From: Modestobacter sp.
GTDB taxonomy: Bacteria > Actinomycetota > Actinomycetes > Mycobacteriales > Geodermatophilaceae
Direction of reading: 5' to 3'
Length of the DNA stretch: 17,842 nt
Assembly: GCA_025963425.1 (NCBI GenBank)
Contig: JAOPUQ010000349.1
Location: 1 to 17,842 of the forward strand
The notes below the pieces were generated by a model, which saw only the letters and a program-made list of their open reading frames with translations, was not told the origin of the DNA and did not search any database. Shown piece after piece: positions 7,364 to 14,983 of the stretch. Every line of letters begins with the position of its first letter. Position 1 is the first letter of the stretch. The position numbers and the translations under genes were made by a program.

Positions 7364-7407
7364 CCTGCCCGTCGGCCGATCCGCGCCGGCGGCCGTGGTC
7401 GGGCAGG
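7364..7407. terminator. Nested hairpin between convergent cydB and the FAD/Fe-S dehydrogenase gene, likely bidirectional terminator
   Basis: Arms CCTGCCCG (7364-7371) and CGGGCAGG (7400-7407) pair perfectly over 8 bp. Inside them CGGCC (7373-7377) and GGCCG (7391-7395) pair again. The structure fills the gap between two genes that face each other, the expected place for a shared terminator. There is no T-run. Confidence 0.5.
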
Positions 7408-7416
7408 CCCCAGCTC

Positions 7417-10308
7417 CTAGACCGGGCCAGGGCGGTGCCGGTCGACGGCGCCGCGCTCCCCGGCGTCCGCACCCAGGCGCTGGGCCAGCAGCTGGGCCAG
7501 GTGAACCCCCGGCCGGTCGCCGAGCTGGCCGAGCTGCGTGCGGCACGAGAAACCGTCGGCCAGGACCACCGCGTCCGGTCCGGCCCCGCGGACGGCCGGC
7601 AGCAGGGAGTGCTCGGCGATCCGGACCGACACGTCGTGGTGACCGCGCTCGACCCCCCAGTTGCCGGCCAGGCCGCAGCACCCGCCGACCCGGGTAACCG
7701 ACGCCCCCGCCCGGCGCAGCAGCCGCTCGTCGGTGCTCCACCCCATCACCGAGTGGTGGTGGCAGTGCGGCTGGGCGACCACCTCGACGCCGGCCAGGGA
7801 CGGCGGCTCCCAGCCGGGGGTCTCGCTCAGCAGCTCGCCGAGCGTGCGGGTGGCCCGGGCGACCCGTTCGGTGGCGGGGTCCTCGACGAGGTCCCCGGCC
7901 TCCCCGCGCAGCACGGCGGTGCAGGACGGCTCGACCCCCACGATCGGCATGCCCGCATCGACGTAGCCGACCAGGCCGGCGATGGTTCCGCGCAGGATCC
8001 GCTTCGCGGCGTCCAGCTGGCCGGTGGTGATCCAGGTCAGCGCACAGCAGGTGTCCGCGGGCGCCACGTCGACCCGGTAGCCCGCCGACTCCAGGACGCT
8101 CACCGCCGCCGTGGCGACCTCGGGTGCGAAGTGGTCGGTGAACGAGTCCACCCACAGCGCCACCGGGAGCCGGCCGTCGTCCGCCGGCGCCGGGCGGGTG
8201 GCCCACAGCTGCTGGAAGGTGCGCGGTGCGAAGGCGGGCAGGTCGCGCCGCTGGTCGACCCCCGCCCCCCACTTGGCCAGCGCGCCGCCCAGCCGTGAGC
8301 TCAGCACGGCGTTGATCAGCCGCGGCGCCCGAGCGGCGAGATCGGCCCAGCGGGGCAGTTGCCCGAGCGCGTAGTGCGGGCGCGGGCGCAGGCGGCGGCG
8401 GTAGGACTGGTGCAGCACCTCGGCCTTGTAGGCGGCCATGTCCACACCCGTGGGGCAGTCCCGGGAGCAGCCCTTGCACGACAGGCAGAGGTCGAGGGCG
8501 GCATGCACCTCGGGGGAGCGCCAGTCGTGCACCGGTCCACCCGGGGCGAGCATCTCCTGCAGCACCCGGGCGCGTCCCCGGGTGCTGTCCTTCTCCTCCA
8601 GGGTGGCGGGGTAGGACGGGCACATCACCCCGCCCCCGGCGGTCAGGTCGGCCCGGCACTTCCCGACGCCGGTGCACCGGTGCACCGCGGCGGTGAGGTC
8701 ACCGCCGTCGTGCCGGTAGGCCAGCGCGAGCTGGTGCCGGCGGGGCGCCACGTCGGCGACCCGCACGTCGGCGTCGAACGGAGCGGGGCGCACCAGCACC
8801 CCGGGGTTGAGGATGTCGTCGGGGTCGAGCACCGCCTTGACCTGCTCGAACAGCGAGATGGCCGCGGGGCTGTACATGGTCGGCAGCAGCTCGCTGCGGG
8901 CCCGGCCGTCGCCGTGCTCACCGGACACCGATCCGCCGTAGCGCGCCACCAGGCCGGCTGCGTCGGTGATGAACGCCCGGTAGCGGGGCCGGCCGCCGTC
9001 CTCGCGTTCCCGCCCGAAGGGGAAGTCGATCCGCACGTGCACGCAGCCGTCCCCGAAGTGCCCGTAGGGCAGACCCTGCAGACGGTGGTCGGCGAGCAGC
9101 GCCTCGAAGTCGCGGAGGTAGGCGCCCAGCTGCTCGACCGGGACGGCGGCGTCCTCCCACCCGGCGTGCGCCGGGCGGCCGTCGCTGGTCCGGGCGGCGA
9201 GGCCCGCGCCGTCCTCCCGGATCCGCCAGATCGCGGCGGCCTCCGCCGGATCGCTCACCAGCAGCGCATCGACGGCGCCGGCATCGGCGACCATCCGCCG
9301 CGCGCGATCGGTCACCTCGGCCGCGTCGTCACCGGTGAGCTCGACGATCAGCCAGCCCTCTCCACGGGGCAGGTCCGGAACGACGGCGGCGGGCACGTCC
9401 AGCAGCCGCTGGACGATCCGGGAGTCCAGGCCCTCCACGGCGGTGGGGGAGTACGCCAGGAGTCCCGGCGTGGCGTCGGCCGCGTCGGGCATCGACGGGT
9501 AGCCCAGGACGACGAGGGCGCGCACGGCCGGCTCGGGCACCAGGCGCACGGTCGCGCCGAGGGTCAGGGCGAGGGTGCCCTCGCTCCCGACCAGCGCCCG
9601 TGCCAGGTCCCCGCCGCGCTCGGGCAGCAGGTGCTCGAGCGCGTAACCGGAGACCTGCCGGCCGAACCGCCCGAGCTCGGTGCGGATGGTCGACAGGTGC
9701 GCCTCGACCAGCGCCTGCAGTGGGCCGGGCAGGTCGTCGGCGGCGCCGCTGGTCAGCTGCAGGCGGGCGCCGGAGCCGGTGACGACGTCCAGCGCGGCCA
9801 CGTTGTCCGACGTCCGCCCGTATCCCAGCGCCCTCGAGCCGCAGGCGTTGTTGCCGATCATCCCGCCGATCGTGCAGCGGTTGTGGGTGCTGGGGTCCGG
9901 CCCGAAACGCAGCCCGTGCGGGCGGGCGGCGGCCTGCAGCGAGGCCTGGACGACGCCGGGGTCGACCACCGCCGTCCGGGTGTCCGGGTCGACCGACCGC
10001 ACGCGGGACAGGTGGCGGCTGGTGTCGATGACGACGCCGGGGCCGACGGCGTTGCCGGCGATCGACGTGCCCGCCCCGCGGGCGGTCAGTGGGACGCCGA
10101 GCTCCCGGCAGACCGCCAGGGTCGCCACGATCTCGTCGGCGTGCCGGGGGCGGACCACGGCCCTCGGCAGCACGCGGTACAGCGAGGCGTCGCTGGAGTA
10201 CAGCGCCCGGGCCAGGCCGGAGTCGTCGACCTCGGCGACCCCGGCCCGGCGCAGGCCGGCCAGCAGCTCGGCGTTCTCGGCCCCCGACCCGGGGGCACGG
10301 GTCACCAC
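7417..10308 (-). CDS. Fused FAD-binding / iron-sulfur 2-hydroxyacid dehydrogenase (YdiJ-like, probable D-2-hydroxyglutarate dehydrogenase)
   Basis: This is a 963-residue fusion of a GlcD-type flavoprotein and a GlcF-type iron-sulfur protein. The FAD_binding_4 part has GAGTSIAGNA (78-87) and the flavin loop around GPDPSTHNRCTIGGM (136-150). The FAD-oxidase C-terminal part has GHFGDGCVHVR (416-426) and SGEHGDGRARSE (462-473). Two ferredoxin-like cysteine groups follow: Cys545, Cys551, Cys563, and Cys608, Cys611, Cys614, Cys618 (CxxCxxCxxxCP). Two cysteine-rich CCG-type segments carry Cys-Cys pairs at 754-755 and 877-878. Family members oxidise D-2-hydroxyacids (D-lactate, glycolate, D-2-hydroxyglutarate) and pass electrons towards the respiratory chain; E. 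coli YdiJ has the same architecture. The GTG start overlaps the upstream HOT gene by 7 nt, which makes D-2-hydroxyglutarate the best substrate guess. D-lactate remains a real alternative. Confidence 0.9.
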   Translation of the reverse strand: MVTRAPGSGAENAELLAGLRRAGVAEVDDSGLARALYSSDASLYRVLPRAVVRPRHADEIVATLAVCRELGVPLTARGAGTSIAGNAVGPGVVIDTSRHLSRVRSVDPDTRTAVVDPGVVQASLQAAARPHGLRFGPDPSTHNRCTIGGMIGNNACGSRALGYGRTSDNVAALDVVTGSGARLQLTSGAADDLPGPLQALVEAHLSTIRTELGRFGRQVSGYALEHLLPERGGDLARALVGSEGTLALTLGATVRLVPEPAVRALVVLGYPSMPDAADATPGLLAYSPTAVEGLDSRIVQRLLDVPAAVVPDLPRGEGWLIVELTGDDAAEVTDRARRMVADAGAVDALLVSDPAEAAAIWRIREDGAGLAARTSDGRPAHAGWEDAAVPVEQLGAYLRDFEALLADHRLQGLPYGHFGDGCVHVRIDFPFGREREDGGRPRYRAFITDAAGLVARYGGSVSGEHGDGRARSELLPTMYSPAAISLFEQVKAVLDPDDILNPGVLVRPAPFDADVRVADVAPRRHQLALAYRHDGGDLTAAVHRCTGVGKCRADLTAGGGVMCPSYPATLEEKDSTRGRARVLQEMLAPGGPVHDWRSPEVHAALDLCLSCKGCSRDCPTGVDMAAYKAEVLHQSYRRRLRPRPHYALGQLPRWADLAARAPRLINAVLSSRLGGALAKWGAGVDQRRDLPAFAPRTFQQLWATRPAPADDGRLPVALWVDSFTDHFAPEVATAAVSVLESAGYRVDVAPADTCCALTWITTGQLDAAKRILRGTIAGLVGYVDAGMPIVGVEPSCTAVLRGEAGDLVEDPATERVARATRTLGELLSETPGWEPPSLAGVEVVAQPHCHHHSVMGWSTDERLLRRAGASVTRVGGCCGLAGNWGVERGHHDVSVRIAEHSLLPAVRGAGPDAVVLADGFSCRTQLGQLGDRPGVHLAQLLAQRLGADAGERGAVDRHRPGPV

Positions 10309-11597
10309 AGGCTGATCGACCGGCGGAAGATGCCCTCGAGGTCGTCCTCGGTGACCTCCTTGGGCGCGGTGGCCAGCAGCCGTTGCTGCTTCAGCGTGCC
10401 CTCGACCAGGTCACCGATGTCGCCCTCGTCGTAGCCGACCGCGCCGATGCCGCCGGGGATGTCGATGTCGCGCATCAACGACGACAGCACCGCGGGCAGG
10501 AACTCGGCGGCGTCGTTCGGCTCGTCGGCACGCGGGTCGAGCAGCTGCGCGGCGCGCCGGTGCCGGTCGGGAGAGGCGTCGAAGGTGAACCGGAAGGCCT
10601 CCGGCGCGGTGAGCGCCACCGACATGCCGTGCGGGATCATCGGGTGGTCGGCCGGGTAGCCCTTGGGGTGGAAGTCCTTCACCCGGCCGGCGATCGGGTA
10701 CGCGTTGGCGTGCGGGATGTGCACGCCGGCGTTGCCGAACCCCATCCCCGCGAAGGTCGCGGCCATGGCCATCTTGGCGCGGGCCTCGTCGTCCTCCCCG
10801 TGGTGGACGGCACGGCGGAAGGACTCCGCGAGCAGACTCATCGCCTTCTCCGACCACATGTCGGCGATCGGGTTGGCGCCGCAGTACGGCACCCGCTGCT
10901 CCGGTGTCTTGTGCTCGTAGGTCGTGTACGGCCGCGCGGTGTAGCTCTCCAGCGCGTGGCAGAGGATGTCCATGCCGGCTGCCGCGGTGACCCCGGCCGG
11001 CTGGGTGCGGGTCAGCGAGGGGTCGATGACGGCCAGCGTCGGGCGCAGCCGGGCGTGACTGATCCCGGTCTTCACCTTCAGCGACAGGACGTCGAGCACG
11101 CAGATGGTCGTGCTCTCCGCGCCGGTGCCCGTCGTGGTGGGGACCGCGACGAGCGGGTGCAGCGGGTTGACCGGGGCCTTGCCCCCGCCGACCGGCTTGT
11201 TGACGTAGTCCATCAGCTCGCCGGGGTTGGTGGTCATCAGGTTCACCGCCTTGGCGGTGTCGATGCTCGTGCCGCCGCCGACGGCCACGATCGCGTCCCA
11301 CGGGCCGTGCTCCCGGGCCCAGTCGACGGCGAGCTGCAGACTCTCGTCGGTCGGCTCGACGTGTGCACCGTCGAAGACGTGTGCCTCGATCCCGAACTGG
11401 GCCATCTGGTCGGCGACGCGCTGCGGGTGGCCGGTGGCCGCCACCCCGGGGTCGGTGACGACGAGGACGCGCGTGGCCCCGGTCTGGCTGAGGTCGTAGC
11501 CGATCTCGTCGGCGGCGCCCACCCCGAACTTGAGGTGGGGCGCGCCGTAGGTGAAGACGCTCTCGGGGTTCGCGGGCTGGAAGGTGGGCGTGGACAT
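10302..11597 (-). CDS. Hydroxyacid-oxoacid transhydrogenase (HOT, ADHFE1-like iron-containing alcohol dehydrogenase)
   Basis: This is a 431-residue group III metal-dependent alcohol dehydrogenase. HOT transfers hydride from 4-hydroxybutyrate to 2-oxoglutarate through bound nicotinamide, giving succinic semialdehyde and D-2-hydroxyglutarate. The nucleotide loop GGGTSIDTAK is at 107-116. Metal ligands are Asp210 and His214 (DILCHALESY), a histidine of GVHIPHANAYP (His296, or His293), and His323 (IPHG). Features matching the animal ADHFE1 pattern are SYTARPY, the CGANPIADMW block (239-248), GFGNAGVH before the third ligand, DHPMIPHGMSVALT, and the PDRH segment after it. The ATG at 11597 has GAGGAGAG at 11601-11608. 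The gene is first in a two-gene unit with the FAD/Fe-S dehydrogenase. A plain NAD-linked alcohol or 4-hydroxybutyrate dehydrogenase is the main alternative. Confidence 0.88.
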   Translation of the reverse strand: MSTPTFQPANPESVFTYGAPHLKFGVGAADEIGYDLSQTGATRVLVVTDPGVAATGHPQRVADQMAQFGIEAHVFDGAHVEPTDESLQLAVDWAREHGPWDAIVAVGGGTSIDTAKAVNLMTTNPGELMDYVNKPVGGGKAPVNPLHPLVAVPTTTGTGAESTTICVLDVLSLKVKTGISHARLRPTLAVIDPSLTRTQPAGVTAAAGMDILCHALESYTARPYTTYEHKTPEQRVPYCGANPIADMWSEKAMSLLAESFRRAVHHGEDDEARAKMAMAATFAGMGFGNAGVHIPHANAYPIAGRVKDFHPKGYPADHPMIPHGMSVALTAPEAFRFTFDASPDRHRRAAQLLDPRADEPNDAAEFLPAVLSSLMRDIDIPGGIGAVGYDEGDIGDLVEGTLKQQRLLATAPKEVTEDDLEGIFRRSISLW

Positions 11598-11731
11598 CGC
11601 CTCTCCTCGCTGAGCAGACAGGACTGCCCATCCTGCTCCGCCCGCTCGCCGGGCGCAGGACGGCGGCGACGTCGGCGACCTCGTCGGCCGCCCGGTCGGT
11701 CACCTGCTTGACTGGTGGTTGAGCCTTGTAC

Positions 11732-11760
11732 GGCCGTCGACCGGTCGGCGCCGACGGGCC
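11732..11760. promoter_or_regulatory. Inverted repeat in the leader of the LLM oxidoreductase gene
   Basis: GGCCGTCG (11732-11739) pairs with CGACGGGCC (11752-11760) with one bulged base. A 12-bp perfect palindrome, GTCGGCGCCGAC, lies at 11744-11755. The structure ends 5 bp before the ribosome binding site. It could be an operator or an mRNA leader hairpin; in such GC-rich DNA chance is also possible. Confidence 0.25.
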
Positions 11761-11765
11761 GCACC

Positions 11766-11772
11766 AGGGAGG
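11766..11772 (+). promoter_or_regulatory. Ribosome binding site fixing the start of the LLM oxidoreductase gene
   Basis: AGGGAGG lies 7 nt before the ATG at 11780, and MHLGVDSF is the usual N-terminus of this family. An in-frame ATG at 11726 would only add 18 unrelated residues. Confidence 0.85.
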
Positions 11773-11779
11773 ACGGTCC

Positions 11780-12808
11780 ATGCACCTCGGCGTCGACAGT
11801 TTCGTCTCGGCGGTGACCGACCCGGCGACGGGCCGCGTCATCGGTGCCGAGGAGCGGATGCAGCACCTGCTCGAGGAGATCGTGCTCGCCGACCAGGTGG
11901 GCCTCTACTCCTTCGGCATCGGCGAGCACCACCGCAGCGAGTACTACGACTCGGCGCCGGCGGTCATCCTGGCGGCCGCGGCGGCGCGGACGTCCCGGAT
12001 CCGGCTGGGCAGTGCGGTGACCGTGCTGAGTGCCGCCGACCCGGTGCGGGTGTTCCAGGAATTCGCCACCCTGGACCTCATCGCGAAGGGCCGGATCGAC
12101 CTGGTCGTCGGGCGCGGCTCGTTCACCGAGGCGTTCCCGTTGTTCGGCCTCGAACTCGCCGACTACGACACGCTCTTCGCCGAGAAGCTCGACCTCCTCC
12201 TGCGCATCCGCGACGCGCCGCAGGTGACGTGGTCGGGCAGGCACCGGCCGCCGCTCACCGGGCAGGGGGTCTACCCGCGTCCGGTGCAGGACCCCCTGCC
12301 GATCTGGGTGGGTGTGGGCGGGACCCCGGAGTCCTTCGCCCGCGCCGGGCTGCTCGGGCTGCCGCTGATGGTGGCGATCATCGGTGGCGAGCCACGGCAG
12401 TTCGCGCCGCTCGTCGACCTCTACCGCCGGGCCGGCGCGCAGGCCGGGCACGCGCCCGAGAAGCTGCAGGTGGGGCTGCACGTGTTCGGCTTCGTCGCCG
12501 AGACCACCCAGGCCGCCGCGGACGCCATCTACCCGGGGTGGCACGAGATGTTCACGAAGGTCTCCCGCGAGCGCGGCTTCTCGGCCCCCACCCGCCGGCA
12601 GTTCGACGCCACCTCGGGGCCGGACGGGGCGTTCTTCATGGGCGACCCCGGCACGGTGGCCGCCAAGATCGCCCGCGTGTCCGAGCAGCTGGGCGGGGTG
12701 GACCGGATCTCGCTGCAGATGACCAACCCGCGGCTGGGTCACGCCGACCTGCTGCGGGGCATCGAGCTGCTCGGCACGGAGGTCGTCCCGCTGGTGGCCG
12801 GGGTCTAG
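11780..12808 (+). CDS. LLM-class flavin-dependent oxidoreductase (luciferase-like)
   Basis: This is a 342-residue TIM-barrel protein of the bacterial luciferase-like family, close to the subgroup typified by Agrobacterium Atu2307 (structure 2I7G). Such proteins bind FMN or F420; the substrate is unknown. The N-terminal strand MHLGVDSF is followed by GIGEHHRSEYYDSAPAVIL (46-64) and LGSAVTVLSAADPVRVFQEFATLD (77-99). IAKGRIDLVVGRGS (101-114) and the late PIWVGVGGTPES strand complete the pattern. A GDPGTVAAKI segment near the end is typical of the final barrel helix. It stands alone on its strand, diverges from the HOT gene with 182 bp between them, and its stop overlaps the stop of the DNA ligase gene by 3 nt at a CTAG. 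Nothing in the sequence links it to a pathway. Confidence 0.92.
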   Translation: MHLGVDSFVSAVTDPATGRVIGAEERMQHLLEEIVLADQVGLYSFGIGEHHRSEYYDSAPAVILAAAAARTSRIRLGSAVTVLSAADPVRVFQEFATLDLIAKGRIDLVVGRGSFTEAFPLFGLELADYDTLFAEKLDLLLRIRDAPQVTWSGRHRPPLTGQGVYPRPVQDPLPIWVGVGGTPESFARAGLLGLPLMVAIIGGEPRQFAPLVDLYRRAGAQAGHAPEKLQVGLHVFGFVAETTQAAADAIYPGWHEMFTKVSRERGFSAPTRRQFDATSGPDGAFFMGDPGTVAAKIARVSEQLGGVDRISLQMTNPRLGHADLLRGIELLGTEVVPLVAGV

Positions 12809-14361
12809 ATGTCGCCGGTCGTCCCGGCCGCCGGGACGGTGAGCAGAGCGCGCACCGCCTCGAGGGTGTCGGCCTCGGCCGGGGTCTTGTCCGGCCGGTA
12901 CCGCAGCACGCGGGCGAACCGCAGAGCGACGCCGCCCGGGTAGCGGGCACTGCGCTGTGCGCCGTCGACGGCGATCTCGACGACGAGCTCCGGCCGCAGG
13001 TGGACCCCCCAGTCGGCGTGCTCGCGGGCGTGCCCGGGGAAGATCCGCGTCTGCCAGTCCAGCAGCTGGTCGGTCATCCCCTTGAAGGTCTTGCCGACCA
13101 TGACCGGCTCGCCGCCGTCGGGGTCTCGGGCCGCCAGGTGGATGTTCGACAGCTTCCCCGAGCGGCGGCCGTAACCCCACTCCGCGCCGATGACGACGAG
13201 GTCGAGGGTGTGCACGGGCTTGACCTTCTGCCACGCCTTGCCGCGCCGGCCGGCGGCGTACGCCGCGTCGAGGGCCTTGACGACGACGCCCTCGTGACCG
13301 GCGTCGAGCGCGGCCTCGAGCAGCCCGGCCGCCTGCTCGGGGGTGGGGCCGCGGACGCCGGGCATCCGGAGTGCGGCGTGCTCGTCGGCGGCCACCAGGT
13401 GCGCGAGCGCGTCGAGGCGGACGCGCAACGGCTCGTCGAGGAGGTCGCGGCCGTCGAGGTGGAGCACGTCGAACAGGAACGGGCTGAGGAGCACGCCCTC
13501 GTCGGGAGCGTCGCTGCCGAAGCGGCTCATCGTGTCCTGGAAGGCGCGCGGCCGGCCGTCGTCGTCCAGCGCCAGGGTCTCCCCGTCGAGGACAGCGGTG
13601 TCACAGGGCAGCCCCCGGATGCGGTCGACCAGCTCGGGCACGCCGTCGGTCACCTCACGCAGGGTGCGCGTCCACACCCGGACGACGTCGCCGTCCCGGT
13701 GGACCTGGATGCGGGCGCCGTCGAGCTTGAACTCCACGGTCACGTCGGTGCCGAGGTCGGCGAGTGCGGCGTCCAGCGAGGAGCCGGGGCTGGCGAGCAT
13801 GGGCCGGACCGGTCGACCGACCTGGAGGCGCACCGCGTCGAGGGCGACGACCCCGCCGGCGAGCGCGGTGGCGGCGGTCTCGGGGAGCCGGCCGGACAGC
13901 ATGAAGGCCCGGCGGACGCTGGCTGCCGGGACGTCGGCCGCGGTGGCGACCGCGTCCAGCACGACGCCCTCGAGGGCACCCTGACGGAGCTCGCCGGTGA
14001 GCAGGCGGACGAGGAACTGCTGCTCGTCAGCGGTGGCGGCGGACAGCAGGGCGCTGACGAGCGCGTCCCGCTGTGCCGCGGAGCCGGGGCCGGTCGTCCC
14101 GGCGAGCTCGGTGAGGGTCTGGTCGACGGCGGGAACGGTCAGCGACGGCGCCGGGGCGGGCTCGCGCACCTGTCTCGACAGGGTGCGCCGGCCGAGGCCC
14201 AGCCGGCCCTGTCGCGGCTCGCCCGCCAGCCACGCGGCGACCGGCTCGGCCTCGTCCGCACCCGCGCGGCGCAGCAGTTCCGCGATCACCCCGGCTTTCG
14301 CCGTGCGGGAGCGGGTGGCCGCGACCGCGGTGGAGGCGGCGATGACCTCGGCGAGCAGCAC
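12805..14361 (-). CDS. ATP-dependent DNA ligase (archaeal/mycobacterial LigB type)
   Basis: This is a 518-residue DNA ligase that seals nicks using ATP. The order is an N-terminal helical DNA-binding domain (to about residue 185), the nucleotidyltransferase domain, then an OB-fold. The adenylated lysine is Lys212 in EFKLDGARIQVHR (motif I). LDGETLAL (258-265) is motif III with Glu261. FDVLHLDG (297-304) and EGVVVKALDAAYAAG (357-371) are motifs IIIa and IV. WQKVKP (377-382) is motif V, and RFARVLRYRPDK (481-492) is motif VI in the OB-fold. Size and architecture match Mycobacterium LigB (about 507 residues), an accessory ligase beside the essential NAD-dependent LigA. The start is a GTG at 14361 with only a weak ribosome binding site. 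The DUF2267 gene lies 73 bp upstream on the same strand. No Ku or LigD gene is nearby. Confidence 0.95.
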   Translation of the reverse strand: MLLAEVIAASTAVAATRSRTAKAGVIAELLRRAGADEAEPVAAWLAGEPRQGRLGLGRRTLSRQVREPAPAPSLTVPAVDQTLTELAGTTGPGSAAQRDALVSALLSAATADEQQFLVRLLTGELRQGALEGVVLDAVATAADVPAASVRRAFMLSGRLPETAATALAGGVVALDAVRLQVGRPVRPMLASPGSSLDAALADLGTDVTVEFKLDGARIQVHRDGDVVRVWTRTLREVTDGVPELVDRIRGLPCDTAVLDGETLALDDDGRPRAFQDTMSRFGSDAPDEGVLLSPFLFDVLHLDGRDLLDEPLRVRLDALAHLVAADEHAALRMPGVRGPTPEQAAGLLEAALDAGHEGVVVKALDAAYAAGRRGKAWQKVKPVHTLDLVVIGAEWGYGRRSGKLSNIHLAARDPDGGEPVMVGKTFKGMTDQLLDWQTRIFPGHAREHADWGVHLRPELVVEIAVDGAQRSARYPGGVALRFARVLRYRPDKTPAEADTLEAVRALLTVPAAGTTGDI

Positions 14362-14434
14362 GGCGTCATGGTCGCAGTCCTGGCGCCGACCGAGCAGACC
14401 TCGCCCCGGCTCCGCCCACGTGCCCGGCGTCAGG

Positions 14435-14812
14435 TCAGGACATCGGTCCGACGAGTTCCCGGTAATCCTGCGGCAGCTGGGACACGACGTCCTCGAACTC
14501 TCCGGGGCTGACCGCTTCGCGGACAGTGGTCAGGACGGCGACCGCGCCGCTCCGTGCCTCGTCCGGGCTCACGTCGCCCCGCTCCGCGACCCGGCGCACG
14601 AACTCGTCGACGCCGAACGCCTCCGCGTCCTCCCGCGGGGGGCGCAGCGAGTCCTGGAGGCGGGCCGGCAGCTGCGAGGCCAGATCCTGCGCCTCCCCGC
14701 CGCTGATCCGGTCGGCAAGGGTCCGGAGCGTGGCCCGTTCGACCCGCTCCACCGTGTCCTCGGGCATCCCGGCCCGCTGGGCCGCCGTCCTGGTGAAGGT
14801 CTCGTAGTCCAT
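14435..14812 (-). CDS. DUF2267 family protein with an internal duplication
   Basis: This is a 125-residue soluble, acidic helical protein of the uncharacterised DUF2267 family. The two halves visibly repeat: residues 29-56 and 94-121 share a leucine, a GE, a D, the exact SQLP, and a closing leucine at the same spacing. ATG 14810-14812 is chosen because MDYETFTRTAAQRAG is the normal family start and AGGAA (about 14821-14825, minus strand) precedes it. A longer in-frame extension to 15007 would overlap the divergent MFS start and looks noncoding. The function is unknown; family members are often found with stress-response genes in actinobacteria. The DNA ligase gene follows on the same strand. 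Confidence 0.88.
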   Translation of the reverse strand: MDYETFTRTAAQRAGMPEDTVERVERATLRTLADRISGGEAQDLASQLPARLQDSLRPPREDAEAFGVDEFVRRVAERGDVSPDEARSGAVAVLTTVREAVSPGEFEDVVSQLPQDYRELVGPMS

Positions 14813-14915
14813 GTGTGCGCTTCCTGGAGTGGCGCCGGGAAGGACGGCGGACCTGCAGGTCGGCCGCGGTGAGGTCTCGGACGCTAGGCCACCCTGCGGC
14901 CTCCGTGCATCGGTC

Positions 14916-14927
14916 GATCGGCCGATC
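14916..14927. promoter_or_regulatory. 12-bp palindrome in the divergent DUF2267/MFS intergenic region, candidate operator
   Basis: GATCGGCCGATC is perfectly symmetric. It sits centrally in the 171-bp gap between the two divergent genes, about 57 bp before the MFS start codon and 104 bp before the DUF2267 start. A CCCCGGGG palindrome adjoins it at 14927-14934. A shared operator for a dimeric regulator is a reasonable guess; no regulator gene is adjacent. Confidence 0.35.
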
Positions 14928-14983
14928 CCCGGGGCGCCGATGGACGCCCGCATGCGCGCAGGGCTGGCGGGTAGACCCCGGGG

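Noticed and set aside
8670..8687. 18-bp perfect palindrome made of two GGTGCACC units inside the FAD/Fe-S gene
   Set aside because: By a rough estimate, a palindrome of this length is expected about once by chance in a window of this GC content, and it codes for the region around the first iron-sulfur cysteine.
8359..10434. Long plus-strand open frame opposite the FAD/Fe-S dehydrogenase
   Set aside because: It is a reverse-strand shadow of a well-supported gene with no domain or ribosome binding site of its own.
11708..11736. TTGACT as a -35 box for the LLM oxidoreductase gene
   Set aside because: No -10-like hexamer occurs at 16-18 bp spacing; TTGTAC is only 12 bp away.
11719..14511. Long plus-strand open frame across the LLM and ligase genes
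   Set aside because: It crosses two real genes in the wrong frame or strand and shows no protein family pattern.
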